From NCBI RefSeq assembly GCF_000621625.1, contig NZ_JHXV01000022.1, positions 24,612-88,611 on the forward strand: 64,000 bases of DNA, given 5' to 3'. This DNA comes from Crocinitomix catalasitica ATCC 23190 (GTDB lineage: Bacteria; Bacteroidota; Bacteroidia; Flavobacteriales_D; Crocinitomicaceae). The notes under the pieces were generated by a model. It was not told the origin of the DNA. It saw only the letters and a program-made list of their open reading frames with translations, and ran no database searches. Both the position numbers and the translations under genes were made by a program. Of the stretch, positions 53,533 through 62,723 are shown in pieces. Position 1 is the stretch's first letter. Each line of letters starts with the position of its first letter.

Positions 53533-55875
53533 ATGAAAAGACTTTACTTTAAAAATGTAAAACGATTCGCATTGCTGCTTGCTTTGGCAGGTATTGGCAC
53601 GAGTGGTTTTTCGCAGCTTTATCCTTTTTCGGAACATACGTTTACGAATGCAGGAGCTGAAGGCAAAGATGGGCCTACTTTAGTTGAGTGTCAGGCGGCA
53701 TATGCGCCAGAAGCTTGGGTTTTAGATCCAGCTTTCTTTAATATGACTTCTCAAGGTATTCAAGAATGGACTGTACCGGCTACTGGAGATTATAGAATTG
53801 AGGCTGCTGGTGCTCAAGGAGGTTATCTTTCTTATACCTTTTCTCCTGAAGAGGGTGGTCTTGGAGCTGTGCTTCAAGGTGAATTTGAATTGGTTGAAGG
53901 ACAAGTTTTACACATTGTTGTCGGTCAAATAGGTGTTCAGTCGATACCAGGAAATGGAAATGCTGGACCTGGTGGAGGTGGAGGTACTTTTATTTGGGAC
54001 CCTACAGCTCTAGATATGCCTTTAATGGCTGCTGGTGGCGGTGGTGCTGGGGCAAATCCAGGTGGATATGAACCAAGACACGCAACAACTGATAGAAATG
54101 GTAACAATACAGAACGTATGGTTAATGGAGGATTAGATGGGAATGGCGGAAGACCTAACAATGTCGCTTCTAGTTGGTGGAGCGGTGCTGGTGCCGGTTG
54201 GTTAACCGACGGAACTGGTGGAAATAATGCTGTTGCTTATGATTATAATGATGGTCTTCAAGGTGGTGAAGGTGGAAGATCACCACTGAATGGTGGTGTA
54301 GGTGGAATTCGTTGGAATTCTGGTACAGATTCAGGTGGTGATGGTGGTTTTGGCGGCGGCGGCGGCGGCGGTTCTAGTTATACTAAAGGCGGCGGCGGCG
54401 GCGGATTTTCTGGCGGCGGTGGCGGTCATGGAGGTGATCGTGGAGCTGGTGGTGGATCATATAATGGTGGTACCGATCAAATTAATGTTGTTGAAAATGA
54501 AGGAAATGGATGGATTAGAATTGAATTATTATGTAATCCATTAGAATTGGTGGCAACATCAACAGGTGTATGTGCAGGTGAATCGGTAACGTTCACAGCT
54601 ACTTCTGTAACTGGTGGTGATGTTTCATGGGATATGGGTGTTGAGAATGGAGAGTCTTTTGTTCCACCATTGGGTGAAACAGTATATAGATGTGTAAGTA
54701 CTAGTCCTGATGACTGTGTTCTAGATGTTGTCGTAACAAGTACAGAGGTTCCTGTTTTAATTCCTAATTCAAGTTCTCCAGCAGCATGTGAAGGAACATA
54801 TTTGACATTATGGGGTGAAGGTGGTGATACTTATACTTGGGATAGAGGTGTAATCGATAGTGAGCCTTTTGAAGCGGAACCAGGTGTTGTAACGTATACA
54901 TTGAATGGATCTTTATTAGGTTGTGAAGGTGAACCTGTAACAATTACATTAACAGGTGCTCAGCGTCCAGATGCTTCAAGTACTGCGACGCCATCTGAAA
55001 TTTGTTTAGGTGATAGCTATGTATTAACTGGTGACGGTGGAGCAGAAACTTATAATTGGGGTCGTGGCATTAATGATGGTGACGAATTAACACCAGCAAG
55101 TCCAGGTTCATATACACATATCGTAATCGGAAATTCTGATGTTGGTTGTGGAGATACTTCAATGGTAACTGTTATCGTTCATGGTTTACCAGAAGTTCAC
55201 GGTGGAAGTGATGTAGCGGTTTGTGAAGGTGAAGAAGTTACTTTAACTGGTTCAGGAACAAGAACAATTTCATGGGATATGGGAATTACCAATGGAGTTC
55301 CTTTTGCAGCAGAAGCAGGAGAAATTGTTTATACAGTAACTGGTACTGATATTAATGGATGTGAAGATACTGACGAAGTATTGGTAACAGGTGTAGAAAT
55401 ACCAAGAATTGCATCATCTGATATAACTCCGGAGTATTTTGGATATGACGGTGTAATTGATATCACTGTTGAAGGTGGTTCAGGTGAATATACTTACGCA
55501 TGGTCTCATGGTCCAACTACAGAAGATGCAAGCTCATTAACTGACGGAACATATACTGTAATCATTAATGATATCACATTAGAAAAAGGATTGTGTCCAA
55601 TGGAAGCGACATTTACAATCGGAACAGAATTAGGATTAGATGACGTAGAATTCGTTGAATTAAATGTTTATCCAAATCCAACAACTGATCGTTTAGTAAT
55701 TGTAACAGCAGGAACATTTAACTATGATGTATTAAGCATCACAGGAGAAGTAATCCTAAAAGGAAAAGGTACTGATCAAGCTGAACTTTCAATGGAAGAA
55801 TTAGCAAATGGTGCTTACATTATCCGCGTAAATGCAAATGATAAAATTGGATTCGCACAGGTTGTGAAACAATAA
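53533..55875 (+). CDS. Glycine-rich (ALK/LTK-type) secreted T9SS protein, paralog 1
   Basis: 780 aa. Signal peptide to about 27 (GIGTSGFSQ). Residues about 75-330 form a glycine-rich domain beginning IQEWTVPATGDYRIEAAGAQGG, with long Gly runs encoded by (GGC)6 at 54352-54369 and (GGC)5 at 54388-54402; it resembles the glycine-rich domain of animal ALK/LTK receptors. Four Ig-like repeats follow (333-about 620) with the motif [VI]-[ST]-W-D-M-G-[IV]. A SprB-like repeat is at about 629-695. The C-terminus from about 710 (LNVYPNPTTDRLVI to GFAQVVKQ) is a type A T9SS sorting domain. Surface-exposed; ligand unknown. Close paralogs at 60216 and 62724. Confidence 0.85.
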   Translation: MKRLYFKNVKRFALLLALAGIGTSGFSQLYPFSEHTFTNAGAEGKDGPTLVECQAAYAPEAWVLDPAFFNMTSQGIQEWTVPATGDYRIEAAGAQGGYLSYTFSPEEGGLGAVLQGEFELVEGQVLHIVVGQIGVQSIPGNGNAGPGGGGGTFIWDPTALDMPLMAAGGGGAGANPGGYEPRHATTDRNGNNTERMVNGGLDGNGGRPNNVASSWWSGAGAGWLTDGTGGNNAVAYDYNDGLQGGEGGRSPLNGGVGGIRWNSGTDSGGDGGFGGGGGGGSSYTKGGGGGGFSGGGGGHGGDRGAGGGSYNGGTDQINVVENEGNGWIRIELLCNPLELVATSTGVCAGESVTFTATSVTGGDVSWDMGVENGESFVPPLGETVYRCVSTSPDDCVLDVVVTSTEVPVLIPNSSSPAACEGTYLTLWGEGGDTYTWDRGVIDSEPFEAEPGVVTYTLNGSLLGCEGEPVTITLTGAQRPDASSTATPSEICLGDSYVLTGDGGAETYNWGRGINDGDELTPASPGSYTHIVIGNSDVGCGDTSMVTVIVHGLPEVHGGSDVAVCEGEEVTLTGSGTRTISWDMGITNGVPFAAEAGEIVYTVTGTDINGCEDTDEVLVTGVEIPRIASSDITPEYFGYDGVIDITVEGGSGEYTYAWSHGPTTEDASSLTDGTYTVIINDITLEKGLCPMEATFTIGTELGLDDVEFVELNVYPNPTTDRLVIVTAGTFNYDVLSITGEVILKGKGTDQAELSMEELANGAYIIRVNANDKIGFAQVVKQ

Positions 55876-55910
55876 ATCAATTGCCTTATTCTTAAGGTAA
55901 AATAATTTCC

Positions 55911-55949
55911 AAAAAGGGGGAGTCGATTCAGTTCGATTCCCCCTTTTTT
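55911..55949 (+). terminator. Terminator of glycine-rich gene 1
   Basis: AAAAAGGGGGA-G-TCGA pairs with TCGA-T-TCCCCCTTTTT (one G-U pair), then T residues. The palindrome-like CCTTATTCTTAAGG (55884-55897) lies between stop codon and terminator, as in the paralog at 62433. Confidence 0.85.
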
Positions 55950-56331
55950 ATTCATAATTACTGCGTATTAATACTCAATGCTGTTGTTTAAGAATTTAAA
56001 TTGTAGGTGATTTGCATGCGTTCGAATAAATTATAACTAGCAAAGTGTTGTCGACTATATGTCTTTGTTTTTGGTGGTTTATTTATTCTTGATGGTTAAT
56101 TAAGCTGAAGTTAATATTAGGTTTAAAGAACGCTGAATAAGATTTTTAGAGGAAGGATTGATTAAATACACACAAAAAATTATATTTGTATACGTTTGAT
56201 TTATAAAGTCTGAGTAATTTATCGTATAATTATTTTAATTAACGATTTCCAAAATGATTGATAGGTCTAATAAGTAAAGGACACAATTACATTAAAATCT
56301 AAATGAAAATTAAAAAGGAATTATTTTAAGT
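55950..56331. other. Gene-free gap before the VCBS gene
   Basis: 382 bp of AT-rich sequence without an open frame of note. TACGTTTG (56191-56198) is an exact -7 element but no TTG is suitably placed upstream. Nothing else seen. Confidence 0.5.
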
Positions 56332-59300
56332 ATGAAATTGAAAATCAACTATCTTCTTTTTGCAATATTAATAATCTCACTATCGTCGTGTAAAACAAGT
56401 TCTGACAAAGAAGACTTGCTTGTTGATACTGTTGAAAGTAAAGATCAAATGGGTTTTGAATTATTGTCAGCAACCAAAACAGGTATTCATTTTATCAATT
56501 CCATTACAGAAACAGAGGATCGTAATATCTTCAATTTTGAATATATGTATAATGGCGGAGGTGTTGCTGTAGGAGATATAAACAATGATGGTTTAGTCGA
56601 TATTTACTTTACAGGGAATGATGTTTCTGATAAGCTTTATTTGAATAAAGGTGATATGGTTTTCGAAGATATAACAAATACGGCCTTTCAGCATGATATG
56701 GCAGGTGGTTGGCATACAGGTGTGAATTTCGTAGATATAAACGCGGATGGTTATTTAGATATATATGTTGGTCTATCTGGAATTACTGACGATCGATCAA
56801 AAATGGAAAATTTACTGTTTATTAATAATCAAGACAATACTTTTTCTGAAAAAGGAGAAGAGTATGGCGTGAATTGTAACAAACGAACAACACATTCTGC
56901 ATTTTTTGATTATGATAATGACGGTGATCTTGATTTATATATTTTGAATCATCCAAAAACGAATATCGAAGATACGATAACGAATGAAGAATTGATGAGG
57001 ATCGTAAGGGAAGGTGAAGATGCTGATGTTCTCCTTCGTAATGATAATGGGAATTTTACAGATGTATCATCAAAAGCAGGTATTCGGAATGCTACTTTTG
57101 GTTTAGGTATAGCCGCAAGTGATATCAATAATGACGGACATGTTGATATCTATATTTCGAGTGATTTTGCTCATCCCGATTTTCTATACATGAACAACGG
57201 AGATGGTACTTTTACTGATGAATTACGACACAGAACAAATCATGTGTCTAATTTCTCAATGGGGAATGAAATAGCTGATTTTAATAATGATGGCTTTCTC
57301 GATATTATGACATTAGATATGGCCAGTGAAGATCATATCCGTTCTAAAAAGAACATGGGAGGGATGAACCCTAAATTCTTTGCAGATGTTGTAGCTATGG
57401 GTTTTCATTATCAATACATGTTTAACGTACTGCAATTAAATAATGGTAATGGTACTTTTTCGGATATAGGTCACTTAGCAGGTGTATCAAAAACGGATTG
57501 GAGTTGGGCGCCACTCTTTGCAGATTTTGATAATGACGGATATAAAGATTTATTTATCACCAACGGTTATAAACGTGATCTTCGAGATGTTGATTATCAA
57601 AGTGAATATTATCGTAAATCAGAGAATGACCAAATTGGCGATTTAAAAAATGAATTAGATTTAATTCCAGCTACAAAAATTAAGAATTATATGTTTAAAA
57701 ATAACGGCAACTTAATATTTAAAAACGTAGCTGCTGATTGGGGATTAGATGTGCCAATTAATTCTAATGGTGCGGCTTATGCTGATTTAGACAATGATGG
57801 GGATTTAGATCTTATATTGAATAATATGGATGATGTTGCCTCTATTTTCGAGAATACATTAACGGGTTCCTCTAATAATTATTTGCGTTTAAAAATTGAT
57901 GGATACGATAAAAATATGCAAGCGATTGGTACTAAAGTCACAATTTACACAGAAGATGGTTTGCAATATCAAGAATTACATGTCTCTAGAGGATATATTT
58001 CTTCCGTAGAAAACACGTTGCATTTTGGTTTAGGTTCAATTGAGATTGTAGATAAAATAGCGGTTCAATGGCCAGATGGAACAACGTTAGAGCAAGATAA
58101 TATTAAAACGAATAGTGTACTAAATATAAAATATGCAGATGGTGCAAAGCGTAATTTAACTGCTGCAAAAACAGCGCCGTTATTCAGAGATATAGCAGAT
58201 TCATTACTGAAGTTTAAGCACAATGAGAGATCGTTTGACGATTTTAAAACTGAAATATTACTCCCAAATAAACTTTCGCAATCAGGTCCGTTTATAACTA
58301 AAGGAGATGTAAACGGAGATGATTTAGATGATATTTATATCAGTGGACCAGCGGGAGGAACAGGTAAATTATACCTGCAAACAGCTGTTGGTTTTAAGGA
58401 AAAATCAGGTCCATGGTTAAAAGAAAAGGGACGTGAAGAAATGGATGCTGTTTTTTTCGATGTTGACGGTGATCAGGATTTAGATCTTTATGTTGTTAGT
58501 GGAGGAAACGAATATAACTATAATTCCCCTTTGCTTATAGATCAACTTTATATCAATGATGGTAAAGGAAATTTTAAGAATGAATCTAATAGGCTTCCAC
58601 AAATTCCAGTTGGTGGTCAATGTGTAATCACAGCAGATTATGATAATGATGGTGATCTAGATTTGTTTATTGGTGGACGACAAGTGCCAGGTCTTTATCC
58701 ATATCCTCCGAATAGTTACATTTTTCAGAATAATAATGGGCAGTTTAGTGATGTTACTTCAACGTCACCCGATTTGAAGAATCCAGGATTAATAACGGAT
58801 GCGATTTTTGATGATTTTGATGCCGACGGTGATTTGGACTTAATTGTTGTCGGAGAATGGATGCCAATTTCATTTTTTCAAAATAATAAAGGTGTCTTTT
58901 CAAATGTAACAGCAGTTTATAACCCAAACCCAGAAGTGGGCTGGTGGTACTCAATTGAAAAAGGAGATTTTAATAAAGATGGGAAAATGGATTTTATAGT
59001 GGGTAATTTGGGTGAAAATAATAAGTTTCATCCTTCAAAAAAGTATCCTCTAGAAATTTATTGTGGCGATTTTGATGGAAATGGTACAAATGATATTGTG
59101 CTTGCTGGATATCAAGATAATATCTGTTACCCTGTTCGTGGAAGACAATGTTCATCTGAGCAAATGCCTTTTATTAAAGATAAATTCCCTACTTACGATG
59201 CCTTCGCAAAGGCAGATCTTGCAAGTATTTATGGACAGGACTTTTTGAATAATGCGATGCATTATTCTGCAACGAATTTTAGTTCAGTTGTTTTATTGAG

Positions 59301-59643
59301 TGAGAATGGTGGTTATAAAGTAGATCGATTACCGGTTTATTGTCAACTTGGACCAATTAACCGAACATTAGTTGACGATTATAACAAAGATGGTAATTTA
59401 GATATTTTAGTTGTTGGAAACAATTTTGGTGTGGAGGTAGAAACAATTCGATACGATGGGGGGAGAGGTGTTTTATTGATAGGTGATGGTGCTGGTAACT
59501 TCCAACAACGTTCACCGGTTGAGTCAGGATTCTTTGAAAATAATGATTGTAAAGATATGGTTCAACTCAAGTTCAAAGACAAAACAATCGTAATTACCGT
59601 TTCTAATCAAGCTGAAGCTAAAACTTTTTTACTCAAAGAATAA
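56332..59643 (+). CDS. VCBS/FG-GAP repeat lipoprotein with ASPIC/UnbV domain
   Basis: 1103 aa. Lipobox LSSC (about Cys 20). Calcium-binding FG-GAP/VCBS repeats of the form D-[IFY]-[DN]-x-D-G-x-x-D-[ILM] fill about 70-500 (GDINNDGLVDIYFTG, DINADGYLDIYVG, DYDNDGDLDLYIL, DFDNDGYKDLFITNG). An ASPIC/UnbV domain is at about 516-605 (GSIEIVDKIAVQWPDGTTLEQDN). A second set of repeats runs about 640-1090 (DVDGDQDLDLYVVSGG, DYDNDGDLDLFIGG). Family members are outer-membrane-anchored propellers, usually beside SusCD transport genes; here it stands alone between glycine-rich paralogs. The function is unknown. Confidence 0.88.
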   Translation: MKLKINYLLFAILIISLSSCKTSSDKEDLLVDTVESKDQMGFELLSATKTGIHFINSITETEDRNIFNFEYMYNGGGVAVGDINNDGLVDIYFTGNDVSDKLYLNKGDMVFEDITNTAFQHDMAGGWHTGVNFVDINADGYLDIYVGLSGITDDRSKMENLLFINNQDNTFSEKGEEYGVNCNKRTTHSAFFDYDNDGDLDLYILNHPKTNIEDTITNEELMRIVREGEDADVLLRNDNGNFTDVSSKAGIRNATFGLGIAASDINNDGHVDIYISSDFAHPDFLYMNNGDGTFTDELRHRTNHVSNFSMGNEIADFNNDGFLDIMTLDMASEDHIRSKKNMGGMNPKFFADVVAMGFHYQYMFNVLQLNNGNGTFSDIGHLAGVSKTDWSWAPLFADFDNDGYKDLFITNGYKRDLRDVDYQSEYYRKSENDQIGDLKNELDLIPATKIKNYMFKNNGNLIFKNVAADWGLDVPINSNGAAYADLDNDGDLDLILNNMDDVASIFENTLTGSSNNYLRLKIDGYDKNMQAIGTKVTIYTEDGLQYQELHVSRGYISSVENTLHFGLGSIEIVDKIAVQWPDGTTLEQDNIKTNSVLNIKYADGAKRNLTAAKTAPLFRDIADSLLKFKHNERSFDDFKTEILLPNKLSQSGPFITKGDVNGDDLDDIYISGPAGGTGKLYLQTAVGFKEKSGPWLKEKGREEMDAVFFDVDGDQDLDLYVVSGGNEYNYNSPLLIDQLYINDGKGNFKNESNRLPQIPVGGQCVITADYDNDGDLDLFIGGRQVPGLYPYPPNSYIFQNNNGQFSDVTSTSPDLKNPGLITDAIFDDFDADGDLDLIVVGEWMPISFFQNNKGVFSNVTAVYNPNPEVGWWYSIEKGDFNKDGKMDFIVGNLGENNKFHPSKKYPLEIYCGDFDGNGTNDIVLAGYQDNICYPVRGRQCSSEQMPFIKDKFPTYDAFAKADLASIYGQDFLNNAMHYSATNFSSVVLLSENGGYKVDRLPVYCQLGPINRTLVDDYNKDGNLDILVVGNNFGVEVETIRYDGGRGVLLIGDGAGNFQQRSPVESGFFENNDCKDMVQLKFKDKTIVITVSNQAEAKTFLLKE

Positions 59644-60215
59644 CGTTTTATAAATAGATTAAAGTGTTTAACTAGAATCGTTAAATGCACTTCTATTATT
59701 AATTTTGAGTGTATTTAAAGGTAAAGTAATGAATTTGCGGTGTGACATTGCAATAAATTTATGGAGCAGAAAAAAAGAACTTTTATTCTTTGGCTTGGTA
59801 AATACTGTCTGTTTTAGTTGCGAAATGTCTAATTTAAAATAGTTACGGTTTGATAAAAGTTATTGAGAAAACTTTAGTCAATAATGTATAATTAAACAAG
59901 GGTAAAATGTTTAAATTCTTCTCTTTTATTTAGGCTAAAGTCAATACAGCTAATTAGTTAATGATTTTATTGTGTTTTATATGAATAACTTAGAGTGCAA
60001 ATATTTACTTTTTTAAGTATAGATTATTAAGAAATTATAGACTCTTTATTTATTCAAATATATCGTGTAGTTTGCATGGTGATTAGGAGAATAGAAAATT
60101 CTTCGGTTTTATCTAAGCTCGAACTTTTCATTAAATTTAAGACGTAATTATTTTGAATTAATTAAAATAAAATTGTAAATTGTTAGCCTGATTAAATCAT
60201 TAAAATTTTAACACT
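59644..60215. other. 570-bp gene-free gap upstream of the second glycine-rich gene
   Basis: Very AT-rich. No gene, terminator or repeat is obvious. A possible promoter for the next gene lies at its end: TTG (60153-60155), 20 bp, TAAATTGT (60176-60183), which is a weak match to the -7 element. Confidence 0.5.
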
Positions 60216-62423
60216 ATGAAAAAAATTTACAATTTAAGTTTAGTTTTATGCTTCATTTTCTCTTTAGGGGTAAGTGAAGGATGGAGCCAACTTACAGTGC
60301 TCGAACATACTGGCGAGATGGTGAGCTATGAGGTGCCTATTGGGGTGACGTCAATTAATATTGAAGCGCTTGGAGGACAAGGTGCCTCCGGAAATCCTTC
60401 TTATGTTGGAGGAAAAGGAGCAAAAATGTCTGGAGATTTTGATGTAATACCTGGCTCAAGGTTAATTATTGCAGTAGGTGGACAAGGTCAAGGACAAAGT
60501 AGTAATTCAAATGGCGGCGGTGGCGGCGGAAGTTTCGTAATGTTAGAGGATCCTTTATCGCCTAACGTTATAGCTGTTGGTCCATTTGCAGGTGTTCCTG
60601 TTACGCCTTTAATAATTGCAGGCGGTGGTGCAGGTACAAGATCTGCTTGTTCTCAGAATGGTAATCCAGGATTAATTGGTGAGAATGGTGGAACAGGTGT
60701 AGCTGCTTCTTCTGGTGGAGGTACACCTAGTGGAATTGCTGTTGGATACGGTGGTGACATTCGTACCTCTTGGGGATCAGGAGGTGGAGGATTTATTGGT
60801 GATGGTGCTAATGATGCTTCTTATGGTTGTGGAGGAAAGTCTTTTTTGAATGGAGCTTCTGGTGGTACTGGTTGTGGTTCATGTGGAGATAATGCAGCTG
60901 GTGGATTTGGTGGTGGTGGACAAGGTAGAGGTTGTCAAGGCGGCGGCGGCGGCGGCGGATATACTGGCGGCGGTGGCGGCTGGTGTGCTGGCGGTGGCGG
61001 CTCATTTAATTCTGGTATGTTGCAGGACAATGTCGAAGGATTTAATGAAGGTCATGGACAAGTTTCAATTCAAGTTTTATGTTTAGGATTAATTACTGAT
61101 ATACCAGTAACTGGTGTTTGTATTGGAGATGAATTAACATTGTATGCTGAGTCAACTTCAGGTGGAGTAATTACTTGGGATAGAGATGTAGATAATGGCG
61201 TAGCGTTTGCTCCCGAATTAGGAACTTATACTTACACTGCTACTAGTACAAGTATTACTGATTGTGGATTCACAATTGAAATTTCTGCTTCTGAGGTTCC
61301 TGTTTTAATTCCTAATTCTAGTTCTCCAGCAGCTTGTGAAGGTACTTTTATCACTTTATGGGGTGAAGGTGGAGATAGTTATACTTGGGATAGAGGTGTT
61401 ATAGATAGTGTTGCCTTTGCTGCAGAGCCAGGTGTTAATACGTATACTTTAAATGGTTCTTATTTGGATTGTCCAGGTGAACCTGTAACAATTACTTTAA
61501 CTGGTGCTCCTCGTCCAGATGCTTCAAGTACAGCGACTCCTGATGAAATTTGTTTAGGTGAAAGCTATGTATTAACTGGTGACGGTGGTGCAGCAACCTA
61601 TAATTGGGGTCGTGGCATTAATGATGGTGACGAATTAACACCGGAAAGTCCAGGTTCTTATACACATGTTGTAATCGGAAATTCTGATGTAGGTTGTGGA
61701 GATACTTCAATGGTAACTGTTGTCGTTCATGGTTTACCAGAAGTTCACGGTGGAAGTGATGTTGCGGTTTGTGAAGGTGACGAAGTTACTTTAACTGGTT
61801 CAGGAACAAGAACAATTTCATGGGATATGGGAATTACCAATGGTGTTCCTTTTGCTGCAGAAGCAGGAGAAATTGTTTATACAGTAACTGGAACTGATGT
61901 TAATGGATGTGAAGATACTGACGAAGTATTAGTAACAGGTGTTGAAATACCAAGAATTGCATCATCTGATATAACTCCAGAGTATTTTGGATATGACGGT
62001 GAAATTAATATTACTGTTGAAGGTGGTTCAGGTGAGTATACTTACGCATGGTCTCATGGTCCAATTTCAGAAGATGTAGGTTCATTAACTGACGGAACAT
62101 ATACTGTTATCATTAATGATATCACATTAGAAAAAGGATTGTGTCCAATGGAAGCGACATTTACAGTCGGAACAGAATTAGGGTTAGAAAACATAGAATT
62201 AATAGAATTAAATGTTTATCCAAATCCAACAACTGACCGTTTAGTAATTGTAACTGCTGGAACATTTAACTACGATGTTATGAATATCGCCGGTGAAATA
62301 TTCCATCAAGGACAAGGTACTGATCAAGTGGAATTTTCTATGAAAGATTTAGCTAACGGTGCTTACATTATCCGCGTAAATGCAAACGATAAAATTGGAT
62401 TCGCACAGGTTGTGAAACAATAA
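60216..62423 (+). CDS. Glycine-rich (ALK/LTK-type) secreted T9SS protein, paralog 2
   Basis: 735 aa. Signal peptide to about 25 (GVSEGWSQ). Glycine-rich domain about 30-285, opening SYEVPIGVTSINIEALGGQG, with a (GGC)6 run at 60939-60956. It lacks paralog 1's 45-residue insert before the domain. Ig-like repeats about 289-575, SprB-like repeat (ITPEYFGYDGEINITVEGG), and a type A T9SS sorting domain from about 664. From about 61290 on, the DNA is nearly identical to paralog 1, up to and including the last 60 bp. The glycine-rich domains differ much more. This suggests recent duplication or gene conversion of the C-terminal half. Confidence 0.85.
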   Translation: MKKIYNLSLVLCFIFSLGVSEGWSQLTVLEHTGEMVSYEVPIGVTSINIEALGGQGASGNPSYVGGKGAKMSGDFDVIPGSRLIIAVGGQGQGQSSNSNGGGGGGSFVMLEDPLSPNVIAVGPFAGVPVTPLIIAGGGAGTRSACSQNGNPGLIGENGGTGVAASSGGGTPSGIAVGYGGDIRTSWGSGGGGFIGDGANDASYGCGGKSFLNGASGGTGCGSCGDNAAGGFGGGGQGRGCQGGGGGGGYTGGGGGWCAGGGGSFNSGMLQDNVEGFNEGHGQVSIQVLCLGLITDIPVTGVCIGDELTLYAESTSGGVITWDRDVDNGVAFAPELGTYTYTATSTSITDCGFTIEISASEVPVLIPNSSSPAACEGTFITLWGEGGDSYTWDRGVIDSVAFAAEPGVNTYTLNGSYLDCPGEPVTITLTGAPRPDASSTATPDEICLGESYVLTGDGGAATYNWGRGINDGDELTPESPGSYTHVVIGNSDVGCGDTSMVTVVVHGLPEVHGGSDVAVCEGDEVTLTGSGTRTISWDMGITNGVPFAAEAGEIVYTVTGTDVNGCEDTDEVLVTGVEIPRIASSDITPEYFGYDGEINITVEGGSGEYTYAWSHGPISEDVGSLTDGTYTVIINDITLEKGLCPMEATFTVGTELGLENIELIELNVYPNPTTDRLVIVTAGTFNYDVMNIAGEIFHQGQGTDQVEFSMKDLANGAYIIRVNANDKIGFAQVVKQ

Positions 62424-62456
62424 ACATTATAGCCTTAGTACTAAGGTCTAAAAATT

Positions 62457-62494
62457 AAAAAGGGGCAGTTGAATTTTCGACTGCCCCTTTTTTT
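62457..62494 (+). terminator. Terminator of glycine-rich gene 2
   Basis: AAAAAGGGGCAGTTGA pairs with TCGACTGCCCCTTTTT (one G-U pair) followed by a T run. The perfect palindrome CCTTAGTACTAAGG (62433-62446) precedes it. Confidence 0.85.
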
Positions 62495-62723
62495 ATGCTA
62501 AATTGAATCCCAACTCTTAGTATCGGTGTCTATTTTATAGCAAGGGTTATCTTGCTCATGATTTAGTGTAAATACTTATGTTATAATGCCTATAGAAAAA
62601 CAAAGTGTTTTATTTAACATTAAGATATTTATTTGTTAATAATGCACGTAAAGATTTCATTTATTTATCATAGTGTGAAAAATATTTTATTTTTATTGAA
62701 ATTATTCTAAAAATTTGGGTGAA

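Noticed and set aside
54302..54544. Ala-rich frame inside the glycine-rich gene
   Set aside because: It is the +1 frame of GGC runs (GCG/GCA), expected from low-complexity DNA. The same applies to 60850-61086 and 63052-63309.
55911..55949. tRNA-like TPsiC sequence (GTTCGATTCC)
   Set aside because: The surrounding bases form a simple 16-bp terminator stem with a T run; there is no cloverleaf.
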